From the NCBI RefSeq assembly GCF_002939475.1, contig NZ_PKFQ01000001.1:6399511-6463510 (forward strand): a DNA stretch of 64,000 nucleotides, written 5' to 3'. Shown here in pieces: positions 1 to 7,654 of this stretch. Positions within the stretch are counted from its first letter, which is position 1. Every line of letters starts with the position of its first letter. The notes below the pieces were generated by a model. It made no database searches. It saw only the letters and a program-made list of their open reading frames with translations, and was not told where the DNA came from. The stretch is from Streptomyces cinnamoneus. Its GTDB lineage: Bacteria > Actinomycetota > Actinomycetes > Streptomycetales > Streptomycetaceae. Made by a program: the position numbers and the translations under genes.

Positions 1-1
1 C

Positions 2-1858
2 GCCCTCGGCGTGCCCGGGTCCGCCGTCCCCGACGGACCGGCCGAACGGGCCGCCCTCTTCCGCACCCGCCTCGCCGACCGGCGGGTGCTGATCGTGCTG
101 GACGACGCGCGCGACGCCGACCAGGTACGGCCGTTGCTGCCCGGCACCCCCGAGTGCGCCGTCCTGGTCACCGGCCGCGCCAAACTGGCCGCGCTGCCCT
201 CGGTCCGCCTCGTCGACCTCGACGTCATGACCGTCCCGGAAGCGCTCGCGCTGCTGGCGGGGATCGTGGGCGAGGGCCGCACCCGTGCCGAACCGGAGGC
301 CGCCGAGCAGCTGGTGGCGGCCTGCGGCTTCCTGCCGCTGGCTGTCCGCGTCGCCGCCACCCGCCTCGCCACCCGGCCCTCGTGGACGCTCGCCGCCCTG
401 GCCGCCAGACTGGCCGACCCCCACCGCCGGCTCGGCGAGCTGCGCGTCGCCGGGCTGTCCGTCGAGGACGCACTCGCCGCCGGCCACGAGCGGCTCGACT
501 CCCGTGAGCGGCGGGCGCTCGCCCTCCTGGCGCTCCCGGACGGGCCGGACGTCTGCGCCGCCGCCGCGGGCGCCGTCCTCGGCGTCACCGAGCGGGAGGC
601 CGAGCCGCTGTGCGAGTCGCTCGTGGACGCCAGCCTGCTGGAGTCCCCGGCCCCCGGCCGCTACCGTTTCCACGACCTGCTGCGGCTCCACGCCCGGGCC
701 CGCGCCGAAGCCGAGGTGCCGCCCCGGGAACGCGCCGCGGCGCTGCGGCGACTGCTGGACTTCTACGTGGCCACGGCCCGGGCGGCCCACCTGCTGGCCG
801 GCCCCGGCACGGACCGGCTCCAGGTGGGGACCCGGGGGCCGGGCCTGTCCTTCGACAACGTCGAGGCCGCGCGCGCGTGGATCTTCGCCGAGGCCCCCTG
901 CCTCTTCGCCGCCGCGCGCCAGGCCGCCGCGGCCGCGGACACCTGCGCCTCCGCCGCCGACCTGCTGCTCATGATGGACGTCCTCTTCGAATACGGCGCC
1001 CACGAGCGGGAGTTCGAAGAGGCGGCCCGGGCGGTGACCGCCGGCGCACCGGCCCACGGCGACGGCCGGGCCGCCGGCCGCGCCGGGCTCGCGCTGGGCT
1101 ACGTCTACTACTACGCGGACCGCATCGACGAACTCGTCCCCGTCTGCCACGAGGTGCTGGCGCTCAGCCGCGCGGCCGGCGACGACCTCGTCACGGCCGA
1201 CTGCCTGGTGCAGCTCTCCCGGTGTGCCCAGCACATGCGCCGCCACGAGGAGGCCCACGGACTCCTGGCCGAGGCCCTGGCCGTCTTCCGCGCCCACGGC
1301 GACCGCTACGGCGAGGCCAACGCCACCGGAGCGCTCGCCCGCGTGTACCTCTCGCTCGGCCAGGGCGACCGCGCCCTCGCGGCGGCCGAGCGGTGCCTGG
1401 CCGTCCACCGGGGCCTGGGCGGCGGACACCGGGTCGCCTTCGGGCTCTACCGGCTCGGGGTCGTCCTGGCCGGCGTCGGCCGGGCCACGGAGGCGGCCGA
1501 GCACCTCACCGAGGCCCTCGGCCTCTTCCGCGGGCGCCGCAACCGCCTCTGGGAGGGGCTCACCCTCTTCCGGCTGGCCGAGACCCGGCTGCGCTCGGGG
1601 CACGTCGAGGAGGCCGTCATCCACGCCGAACTCGCCGTCGCGGCCCTGGCGGAGGTCGGCGAGTCCTGGGGCCGGGCCAAGGCGCTCCACGTCCTCGGCC
1701 ACGCGCTGGACCAGCTCTCCCGGCCCGACCGCGCCCGCGCCTGCTGGCTCGCCGCCCACGCCTTCTTCGCCCGCATGGGGGTGCCGGAGGCCGACGACCT
1801 CCAGGTGCTCATCGGCTGGGAAGGCTCGTACGAGGGCGAGACCGGCTGGGCCCACTGA
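2..1858 (+). CDS. AfsR/SARP-family regulator, C-terminal part (NB-ARC remainder plus TPR region), 5' truncated by window
   Basis: The frame is open from the first bases, so the true start lies outside the window. What is visible begins inside an NB-ARC-type STAND ATPase domain: a Walker-B-like LIVLDDA stretch near residue 32, then the plant-R-protein-like 'GFLPLAV' region about residue 110. From roughly residue 330 to the end there are helical TPR-like repeats typical of AfsR/DnrI-like multidomain regulators. The P-loop and any N-terminal SARP DNA-binding domain would be upstream and cannot be checked. Family knowledge says such proteins act as cytoplasmic transcription activators of secondary metabolism. 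The stop lies 16 bp from the convergent stop of the next gene. Assignment to the STAND/AfsR-like group is solid; the presence of the SARP domain is inferred. Confidence 0.75.
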   Translation, partial: ALGVPGSAVPDGPAERAALFRTRLADRRVLIVLDDARDADQVRPLLPGTPECAVLVTGRAKLAALPSVRLVDLDVMTVPEALALLAGIVGEGRTRAEPEAAEQLVAACGFLPLAVRVAATRLATRPSWTLAALAARLADPHRRLGELRVAGLSVEDALAAGHERLDSRERRALALLALPDGPDVCAAAAGAVLGVTEREAEPLCESLVDASLLESPAPGRYRFHDLLRLHARARAEAEVPPRERAAALRRLLDFYVATARAAHLLAGPGTDRLQVGTRGPGLSFDNVEAARAWIFAEAPCLFAAARQAAAAADTCASAADLLLMMDVLFEYGAHEREFEEAARAVTAGAPAHGDGRAAGRAGLALGYVYYYADRIDELVPVCHEVLALSRAAGDDLVTADCLVQLSRCAQHMRRHEEAHGLLAEALAVFRAHGDRYGEANATGALARVYLSLGQGDRALAAAERCLAVHRGLGGGHRVAFGLYRLGVVLAGVGRATEAAEHLTEALGLFRGRRNRLWEGLTLFRLAETRLRSGHVEEAVIHAELAVAALAEVGESWGRAKALHVLGHALDQLSRPDRARACWLAAHAFFARMGVPEADDLQVLIGWEGSYEGETGWAH

Positions 1859-1874
1859 GAGCGGCCCGCGGCGG

Positions 1875-2822
1875 TCAGGCGGCCGGCGCCGGCCGCCAGG
1901 GCGCCGCGAAGGCGCGGGCCGGGTTGTCCACGAAGACGCGCTGGACGAAGTCCTCGCCCAGCTCCCGGGCCAGCCGCGGCCTGAGGCCGCTCAACAGGTA
2001 GGGCATGCCCGGTCCTTCGCCGCCCGCCGCCCGGGCGGCGCGGGTGGTGGTGTCGCCGCCGAGCAGGAGGCGGTCGGCGTGCCCGGCGTCGGCGAGCGCG
2101 GCCAGCGAGTCGAACAGCCGCCAGTCCGTCGCGTGATGCGCGCGCGAAGGCCCGTCGAAGGCGAGGAACGCCCCCGCCCGCGCCGCCGCCAGCTGGGCGC
2201 GGACGTCGGGGGAGCGGCCCAGGTGGCCGAGGACCACGCTCGTGGGCGGCACGCCGTGCCCGTCGCAGAGCAGGTCGAGCACGTCGAGGGCGCCCGTGCC
2301 GAGTTCGAGGTGCACGGCGACGGGCGCTCCGGTGGCGTGGTGGGCGTGGGCGGCCGCGGTCATGACGTGCCGGGCGTGCCGGTCCAGGCCGTGGAAGGCG
2401 CCGGCCACCTTGACCAGGCCCGCGCGCACCGGGGCGGTTGTCAGGTCGTCGACGAACAGCTCGGCGAGCCGGTCCCAGGACCGCTCCAGCAGCGCTTCGT
2501 CGTAGTGCGCGGCCTGGTGCAGGCCGGTCGCGGCGACGAGGTGGACCCCGGTGGCCCGCGCCAGCCGGGCCAGGTGCGCGCGGCGCCGCCCCATCCCGCG
2601 CGGGGTCCACTGCACCACCGCCCGGCCGCCGAGCCCGGCGAAGGCCCGCAACTCGGCCTCCGCGGCCCCCGGATCGTCCAGCTCCCGCCCCGGCAGCAGC
2701 GGGCTGCGCAGGAAGAGGTGGTCGTGCGCGTCGCACACTCCCAGCTCCTCGGCCGGAACGTCGCCGAGGACGGTCCGCACGACCGGCCTGCTGCTTGCTT
2801 CCCGCGGTGACATAGGTGACAT
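1875..2822 (-). CDS. Phosphotriesterase-family metal-dependent hydrolase (amidohydrolase fold)
   Basis: A 315-residue protein of the size usual for phosphotriesterase/lactonase-like TIM-barrel hydrolases. The binuclear metal site is readable in order: the HxH pair at H33/H35 (DAHDHL), the bridging lysine K138 (LVKVAG), H171 (VHLELG), H200 (LGHLGR) and the catalytic aspartate D257 (LGGDTTT). These fit a cytoplasmic hydrolase acting on lactone or phosphoester substrates; the substrate is unknown. An alternative start nine bases in (at 2813) would remove three residues. It is transcribed away from the CGNR regulator, and the shared intergenic region has paired operators, so repression or activation by that regulator is likely. 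Confidence 0.8.
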   Translation of the reverse strand: MSPMSPREASSRPVVRTVLGDVPAEELGVCDAHDHLFLRSPLLPGRELDDPGAAEAELRAFAGLGGRAVVQWTPRGMGRRRAHLARLARATGVHLVAATGLHQAAHYDEALLERSWDRLAELFVDDLTTAPVRAGLVKVAGAFHGLDRHARHVMTAAAHAHHATGAPVAVHLELGTGALDVLDLLCDGHGVPPTSVVLGHLGRSPDVRAQLAAARAGAFLAFDGPSRAHHATDWRLFDSLAALADAGHADRLLLGGDTTTRAARAAGGEGPGMPYLLSGLRPRLARELGEDFVQRVFVDNPARAFAAPWRPAPAA

Positions 2823-2861
2823 AAGGGTTCCCCTCCCGGTCCGGACGCCCCGAAGAGCGCT

Positions 2862-2915
2862 GTAACGCGTCAGCCGTTACGTCGACGGTGATCACTGTAA
2901 CGGGTGGAGCGTTAC
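2862..2915. promoter_or_regulatory. Two identical-architecture 19-bp inverted repeats (putative operators)
   Basis: GTAACG-N7-CGTTAC occurs twice, at 2862-2880 and 2897-2915, with identical half-sites and spacer length and a 35-bp phase. The pair sits in the 102-bp gap between the divergent hydrolase and CGNR-regulator genes, with the second copy ending nine bases before the regulator ATG. This is the arrangement expected for an autoregulated divergent promoter. The binding protein is inferred to be the adjacent CGNR regulator. Confidence 0.7.
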
Positions 2916-2924
2916 GATGCCGGG

Positions 2925-3500
2925 ATGAAGGACGACGACAAGCTGGCCTTCCGCTTCGACTGCGGTGCCGTGTGGCTCAACCTGCTCGCGACCCGCGGCC
3001 GCAGCTTCGGCGCGGATCCCGTCGAGCGCGTTGCCACGCCGGCCAGGCTCGCGGAGTGGCTGGAGCGCAGCGAGCTGGCGCCCGCCCGGCCGCCCACCCC
3101 GGCCGACCTGGAGCGGGCCCGTGCCCTGCGCGAGACGCTGCGCGTGCTCGCGCTCGCCGTCGTCGGGGGGGAGGCGCCGCCCGGTGAGGCCGTCGCGGCG
3201 CTCGAGCGCTTCCTGAATGCGGGCGGTGCCGATCCCGGTCCCGTACGTCTCGCCGCGGCGCCCGGGCGCCTGGTGTGCGAGCCGCCGCCCACCACGGACG
3301 CGGCCCTCGTCCGCATCGCCCGGCAGGCCGTCGACCACCTCACCGGAGTCGAACGCCACACCCTCGCCGTGTGCCCCGAGCACGACTGCCGGGGCGTCTT
3401 CGCCAACCCCACCGGCCGGCGCCGCTGGTGCCCCGCACCCGCCTGCGCGAGCCGCGGGCGCGTCCGGGCCCTGCGCGAGCGGCGCCGGGCGGCGGAGTGA
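2925..3500 (+). CDS. CGNR zinc-finger (ABATE-domain) transcriptional regulator
   Basis: A 191-residue protein. The N-terminal two-thirds has the RFDCGAVWLNLLATRG opening typical of the ABATE ligand-sensing domain; the C-terminal 45 residues form the CGNR zinc finger, with the cysteine pattern CPEHDC then WCPAPAC followed by an arginine-rich helix. The canonical CGNR tetrapeptide is CASR here. I chose the ATG at 2925 because it lies just after the second inverted repeat; a GTG at 2904 in the same frame would put the operator inside the gene. Family members are thought to be stress- or ligand-responsive regulators. It is divergent from the phosphotriesterase-like gene. Confidence 0.75.
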   Translation: MKDDDKLAFRFDCGAVWLNLLATRGRSFGADPVERVATPARLAEWLERSELAPARPPTPADLERARALRETLRVLALAVVGGEAPPGEAVAALERFLNAGGADPGPVRLAAAPGRLVCEPPPTTDAALVRIARQAVDHLTGVERHTLAVCPEHDCRGVFANPTGRRRWCPAPACASRGRVRALRERRRAAE

Positions 3501-3704
3501 GGGGCCGCTCGGCTACGGCAGGCGGTGGTCGCGTCCGGGCGGGCGGCGCCGTCCCGAGGCGGAGAGAGGCGATTACCGGACAGTCGCATTCCTTTCCGTC
3601 CGTTAACCGCTCGTCCGCCGGGCCTCTCGCCTCCGGGGCGCCGACGGGGATGACCTCCGGGAGTTCCTGACGGATCGTCAAGCGAGGGCGATCGAGAGCA
3701 ATTT

Positions 3705-3732
3705 CGCACACACCCTTGGGTGATTGTGTGCG
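3705..3732. promoter_or_regulatory. Nested inverted repeat upstream of protease gene
   Basis: CGCACAC (3705-3711) pairs with GTGTGCG (3726-3732), and inside it CACCC (3711-3715) pairs with GGGTG (3718-3722). It is in the 398-bp gap between the CGNR gene and the protease start (3501-3898), where I see no credible gene. About 20 bp further on, a GTGTGCCGCC decamer is present twice in tandem. It could be an operator or a 5'-UTR hairpin; no partner protein is identifiable. Confidence 0.35.
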
Positions 3733-3898
3733 ACCGGATGTCTTCTTGTGTGCCGCCGTGTGCCGCCGGGACACTCGATCGCACTACCCCATTGGCATGA
3801 ACGCGACGTGCGGTCGCGCTCGTGCCGTCTCACTCCTCCAGGGCCCCCGGTGCCTTTCACGCCGCGTGGGCACACCCCCCTCACAGGAGGTCCACGAG

Positions 3899-4972
3899 TT
3901 GAACGGCTCACGCATACCCAAACGGCGCGCGGCCCTGGCCGCGGCCGGCACCCTCGCCCTCACCGCCGCCTCGCTCACCCTGCAGAGCGCCCAGGCGGCG
4001 TCCGGACCGGCGCCGTCCGCCCTGTCCGCGCTCCGGGCGGGTGAACTCGCCCAGCACATCGCGGCCGACCTCGGGCCCGCCACGGCCGGTTCGTACTACG
4101 ACGCCTCGGCCGGCAAGCTCGTCGTCACGGTCGTGGACGAGGCGGCGGCCGCGAGGGTGCGGGCCACGGGTGCCGTCGCGCGTCAGGTGAAGCACTCGGC
4201 CGCCGAGCTCGCCTCGGCCAGAGAGACCCTCGCCGCCCGCGCGACCGTCCCCGGCACCGCCTGGTCCGTCGACCCCAGGACCAACCAGGTCGTCGTCACC
4301 GCCGACCGCACGGTCACGGGCGCCGCCCTGCAGCGGCTTCAGACCGTCGTCGCCGGGCTCGGCGACAAGGCCAGGATCAAACGGACCTCCGCCACCCTGC
4401 GCCCCTACGTCGCCGGCGGCGACGCCATCTGGGGCAGCGGGGTGCGCTGTTCCCTCGGCTTCAACGTCACCAAGTCCGGCAAGCCCTACTTCCTCACCGC
4501 CGGACACTGCGGCAACGCCTCGTCGAGCTGGTCCGCCTCCCAGGGCGGCTCCCGCGTCGGCACCACGGAGACCTCCTCCTTCCCCGGCCACGACTACGCG
4601 CTCGTGCGCTACGCCTCCGGCGCCTCCCACCCGAGCGCGGTGGACCTCTACGACGGCGGCTCGCAGAACATCAGCCGCGCCGCCGAAGCCACCGTCGGCG
4701 AGCAGGTGCAGCGCAGCGGCAGCACCACCCAGGTCCACGGCGGCGAGGTCACCGGCCTCGACGCGACCGTCAACTACGAGGAGGGCACGGTCGAGGGCCT
4801 GATCGACACCACGGTCTGCGCCGAGCCGGGCGACAGCGGCGGCGCCCTCTTCGACGGCGACGCGGCCCTGGGCCTCACCTCCGGCGGCAGCGGCGACTGC
4901 TCCTCCGGCGGGGAGACGTTCTTCCAGCCGGTGCCCGCCGCCCTCCAGGCGGTCGGCGCCCAGATCCCCTGA
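3899..4972 (+). CDS. Secreted streptogrisin-like serine protease (S1, alpha-lytic type) with pro-region
   Basis: The TTG at 3899 is chosen because a strong AGGAGG lies eight bases upstream; a longer open frame back to 3716 has no such signal. The 357-residue precursor has a Tat/Sec-like signal peptide (RRAALAAAGTLALTAASL, cleavage probably after AQA near residue 33), an alpha-lytic-protease-type pro-domain to about residue 170, and a chymotrypsin-fold protease with the complete triad H203 (TAGHC), D232 (HDYALV) and S313 (GDSGGALF). Family knowledge: the pro-domain acts as an intramolecular chaperone and is removed after export. A GC-rich hairpin follows the stop. Confidence 0.9.
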   Translation: MNGSRIPKRRAALAAAGTLALTAASLTLQSAQAASGPAPSALSALRAGELAQHIAADLGPATAGSYYDASAGKLVVTVVDEAAAARVRATGAVARQVKHSAAELASARETLAARATVPGTAWSVDPRTNQVVVTADRTVTGAALQRLQTVVAGLGDKARIKRTSATLRPYVAGGDAIWGSGVRCSLGFNVTKSGKPYFLTAGHCGNASSSWSASQGGSRVGTTETSSFPGHDYALVRYASGASHPSAVDLYDGGSQNISRAAEATVGEQVQRSGSTTQVHGGEVTGLDATVNYEEGTVEGLIDTTVCAEPGDSGGALFDGDAALGLTSGGSGDCSSGGETFFQPVPAALQAVGAQIP

Positions 4973-5000
4973 CCACCCCCGGGCACCTCCCCCACGGTGC

Positions 5001-5054
5001 CACGGCCCCCGGGCCCCTCCACGGCCCCCGGGCCCCTCCACGGCCCGGGGGCCC
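5001..5054 (+). terminator. Terminator-like hairpin built from a 19-bp tandem repeat
   Basis: A 19-bp unit beginning CACGGCCCCC is present twice in tandem (5001-5019, 5020-5038) and a third, diverged copy follows. The second and third copies form a perfect 12-bp stem (5023-5034 with 5042-5053) around a 7-nt loop, 50 bp after the protease stop. No U-tract follows, as is usual in GC-rich actinobacteria. Confidence 0.55.
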
Positions 5055-5097
5055 CCTTCCGCCCCGGTCCTCTCCCGCGCGCCGTCGCGCGGGGCTG

Positions 5098-5263
5098 CTA
5101 GGGGGTGTCCGATGGGTCGGTGCGGGTCCTGCGGTGTCCGGTGCGGTAGATCGCAAGGCGGAGCATCTGCCTCGGACCGGGCGTCCTCGGCTGATGCGAC
5201 AACGCAGCGAGGTGCCGTGCCGGACACCGCAGGGCCCGTGCTGACCCATCGGACACCCCCTAG
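5098..5263. repeat. 166-bp palindromic MITE-like element
   Basis: Both ends read CTAGGGGGTGTCC inward. The outer arms pair over 49 bp with six differences, and every difference leaves a G-U pair in a plus-strand transcript; the centre is a roughly 68-bp loop. The right CTAG end supplies the TAG stop codon of the minus-strand regulator gene (5260-5262). A shortened relative is present at 24820-24865. No transposase is encoded. It lies between two convergent genes and could also serve as a bidirectional terminator. Confidence 0.7.
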
Positions 5264-6138
5264 GCCGACGGCTGCGCCGGCACCGCCGCGTCGTCGTCGC
5301 TCGCGGTGAGCGTCCAACTGGCCAGCAGCCGAAGCGACTCGGCGGACGCCGAGCCGGGCTCGGCGTGGTAAGTGATCAGCTGCTGGTCCTGGTCGGCCGG
5401 CAGGACCAGCGTCTCGTAGGACAGCGTCAGCGGGCCCACCAGGGGATGGTGCAGCTCCTTCACCCCGAAGCCCTTGCCCCGCACCCGGTGGGCGGCCCAC
5501 AGCGTACGGAACTCCTCGCTCTTGACCGACAGTTCGCCGACGAGCGCCGCCAGGCGGGCGTCGTCGGGATGGCAGCCGGCGTAGAGCCGCAGACAGGCGA
5601 CGACGTCGTCCGCCTTGCGCTCCCATTCGGTGTACAGCGACCGGGAGGCCGGGTTGAGGAAGATCTGCCAGGCTATGTTGCGCTGCTGCGGCGGCATGGA
5701 GGGGAAGTCGCCCAGCAGGGCACAGGCGAGCCGGTTCCAGGCGATGACGTCCATGCGGTGGCCGAGGACGTAGGCCGGGACGCTGTCCATGGCGTCCATC
5801 AGGTGCTGCACCGAGGGACGCACCCGCTGCGGACGGGCCGCCGCCCCCGCCTTCCTCGCGCGCGGGCGGGCCAGGTGCGTCAGGTGGTCCCGCTCGGTCC
5901 CGCTCAGCCGCAGCGCGTCCGCTATCGCGCCGAGCACGGAAGCGGAGACGTTCTGCCCGCGGCCCTGTTCCAGGCGCGTGTAGTAGGCGGCGCTGACGCC
6001 CGCCAGCTGCGCCAGCTCCTCGCGCCGCAGCCCCGGTACCCGCCGGCGGCCCCCGTGCGCGGTCAGGCCCACGTCCTCGGGCCGGAGCCGGGCGCGGCGG
6101 GAGCGGAGGAACTCGGTGAGCTCGGTGCGCTGATCCAT
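5260..6138 (-). CDS. XRE-family helix-turn-helix regulator with MmyB-like ligand domain
   Basis: A 292-residue protein. Residues about 10-75 form an XRE-type HTH (EELAQLAGVSAAYYTRLEQG is the recognition region); the rest matches the MmyB-like/PAS-like ligand-binding domain common in Streptomyces (WNRLACALLGDF, then RTLWAAHRVRGKG). The ATG at 6138 is preferred over a much longer upstream open frame because the HTH begins right after it. The gene is divergent from a zinc alcohol dehydrogenase, the usual kind of target for this family. Its stop codon is contributed by the palindromic element at its 3' end, so the C-terminus may have been altered when that element inserted. Confidence 0.85.
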   Translation of the reverse strand: MDQRTELTEFLRSRRARLRPEDVGLTAHGGRRRVPGLRREELAQLAGVSAAYYTRLEQGRGQNVSASVLGAIADALRLSGTERDHLTHLARPRARKAGAAARPQRVRPSVQHLMDAMDSVPAYVLGHRMDVIAWNRLACALLGDFPSMPPQQRNIAWQIFLNPASRSLYTEWERKADDVVACLRLYAGCHPDDARLAALVGELSVKSEEFRTLWAAHRVRGKGFGVKELHHPLVGPLTLSYETLVLPADQDQQLITYHAEPGSASAESLRLLASWTLTASDDDAAVPAQPSA

Positions 6139-6187
6139 GCACACCAGTATGCGTGCGGGGCGAGGACACAAGGTGGTCCTGCCGGTG

Positions 6188-6206
6188 GTAGGCACGGCGA
6201 GCCTAC
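6188..6206. promoter_or_regulatory. Inverted repeat in the regulator/dehydrogenase divergent promoter
   Basis: GTAGGC-N7-GCCTAC, a 19-bp dyad, lies 50 bp upstream of both starts in the 117-bp divergent gap. Position and symmetry suggest the binding site of the adjacent XRE-type regulator. No direct evidence for the protein partner. Confidence 0.5.
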
Positions 6207-6255
6207 GTTCAAGGGGGACCTGGCTGGCCGGTACGGGCTCCGGCACGATCGACGC

Positions 6256-7311
6256 ATGACGCACAACACTGTCGCCGCGTACGCCGCGCCCGCACCGAAG
6301 GCCCCCCTGGAGAGGACGGAGATCCCCCGCCGCGAGCTGGGTGCGCACGACATCCTGATCGACATCAAGTTCGCCGGCATCTGCCACTCCGACATCCACA
6401 CCGCCCGGGCCGAGTGGGGCGAGGGCGGTCACTTCCCGATCGTTCCCGGCCACGAGATAGCGGGCGTGGTCGCCGAGGTCGGCCCCGGCGTCACCCGCTA
6501 CGCCCCCGGCGACCGCGTCGGCGTCGGCTGCTTCGTCGACTCCTGCCGGGAGTGCGACAACTGCCGTGCCGGTCTCCAGCAGTACTGCACCGGCGAGCTC
6601 GGCATGGTCGGCACCTACAACGCGACCGGCCGCGACGGACAGGTCACCCAGGGCGGCTACTCCACGCACATCGTCGTCGACGAGAACTACGCCCTGCGCG
6701 TCCCCGACGGCATTCCGCTCGACGCCGCAGCCCCGCTGCTGTGCGCGGGCATCACCCTCTACTCCCCGCTCGCCCACTGGCAGGCCGGCCCCGGCAAGAA
6801 GGTCGCCGTCGTCGGCCTCGGCGGCCTGGGCCACATGGGTGTGAAGCTCGCGCACGCCATGGGCGCCGAGGTCACCGTCCTCAGCCAGTCGCTGCGCAAG
6901 AAGGACGACGGCCTGCGGCTGGGCGCGGACCACTACCACGCCACCTCCGACCCGGCGATCTTCGAGGAGCTTGCCGGCACCTTCGACCTGATCCTCAACA
7001 CCGTCTCCGCCGACCTCGACCTGGACGCCTACCTGGGCCTGCTGCGGACCGGCGGCACCCTCGTCCAGCTGGGCGCCCCGGAGAACCCCTTGTCGGTCTC
7101 CCCGTTCGCCTTGATCGCGGCGCGCAAGTCGTTCGCCGGATCGATGATCGGCGGCATCCGGGAGACCCAGGAGATGCTGGACTTCTGCGGCGAGCACGGC
7201 ATCGCCTCGGAGATCGAGCTGATCCGCGCCGACCAGATCAACGAGGCATACGAGCGCGTGCTGGCCAGCGACGTCCGCTACCGCTTCGTCATCGACACCG
7301 CGACGATCTGA
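6256..7311 (+). CDS. Zinc-dependent NAD(P) alcohol dehydrogenase (cinnamyl-alcohol/YahK-like)
   Basis: A 351-residue medium-chain dehydrogenase. Catalytic zinc ligands are C43 (GICHSD) and H66/E67 (PGHEIAG); structural zinc cysteines are C97, C100, C103 and C111. The Rossmann motif GLGGLGHMG follows in the second half. Length and the motif order fit the broad-specificity YahK/CAD group that interconverts aldehydes and alcohols in the cytoplasm. The neighbour on the other side of the promoter is an XRE/MmyB-type regulator, a frequent pairing suggesting substrate- or stress-induced expression. Physiological substrate unknown. Confidence 0.9.
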   Translation: MTHNTVAAYAAPAPKAPLERTEIPRRELGAHDILIDIKFAGICHSDIHTARAEWGEGGHFPIVPGHEIAGVVAEVGPGVTRYAPGDRVGVGCFVDSCRECDNCRAGLQQYCTGELGMVGTYNATGRDGQVTQGGYSTHIVVDENYALRVPDGIPLDAAAPLLCAGITLYSPLAHWQAGPGKKVAVVGLGGLGHMGVKLAHAMGAEVTVLSQSLRKKDDGLRLGADHYHATSDPAIFEELAGTFDLILNTVSADLDLDAYLGLLRTGGTLVQLGAPENPLSVSPFALIAARKSFAGSMIGGIRETQEMLDFCGEHGIASEIELIRADQINEAYERVLASDVRYRFVIDTATI

Positions 7312-7331
7312 CGTCCGACCGCGTGCGCCGG

Positions 7332-7357
7332 CGGCCGGCCCCGGCGGGGGCCGGCCG
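7332..7357. terminator. Bidirectional terminator hairpin
   Basis: CGGCCGGCCCC (7332-7342) pairs perfectly with GGGGCCGGCCG (7347-7357) across a 4-nt loop, in the 51-bp gap between the dehydrogenase stop and the convergent small gene. Confidence 0.65.
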
Positions 7358-7362
7358 TCGTG

Positions 7363-7605
7363 TCATTCCCGGCCGCCCGGCGGGCCGCCGCGCTCCTCCT
7401 CGTCCAGCTCCCGCATGCGCCTGCGGACGGCAGCGCGCAGATCGGGACCGCCGGGGCCTCCGCGCGTGTCGTCCGCGCCGGCGTCGGCCGGGGGAGCGGC
7501 GGGCGTCCCGCCGCCGGCGCCGGCCGGCCGTCCGGCCCGCAGACGCTCGATCACCCGGTGCAGCTGCTGCGCGCGGGCCTTGCTCTTGTCGGTGTCGTCG
7601 CCCAT
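7363..7605 (-). CDS. Small charged hypothetical protein
   Basis: An 80-residue polypeptide starting MGDDTDKSKARAQQ. The ATG at 7605 has AAGGAGG about nine bases upstream, which decides it over an in-frame ATG at 7662. The N-terminal 30 residues and the C-terminal 25 residues are predicted charged helices separated by a Gly/Ala/Pro linker. No known domain is recognised. It is convergent with the dehydrogenase and co-directional with the next gene. Confidence 0.55.
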   Translation of the reverse strand: MGDDTDKSKARAQQLHRVIERLRAGRPAGAGGGTPAAPPADAGADDTRGGPGGPDLRAAVRRRMRELDEEERGGPPGGRE

Positions 7606-7654
7606 GACGGACCCCTCCTTCGCGGCCGGGCCGTGCGGGGTGCCGGCCCCGCCC

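Noticed and set aside
3908..6169. A 753-codon minus-strand frame through the protease gene
   Set aside because: Antisense to a protease with full catalytic triad and signal peptide; composition is Gly/Arg-rich without motifs.
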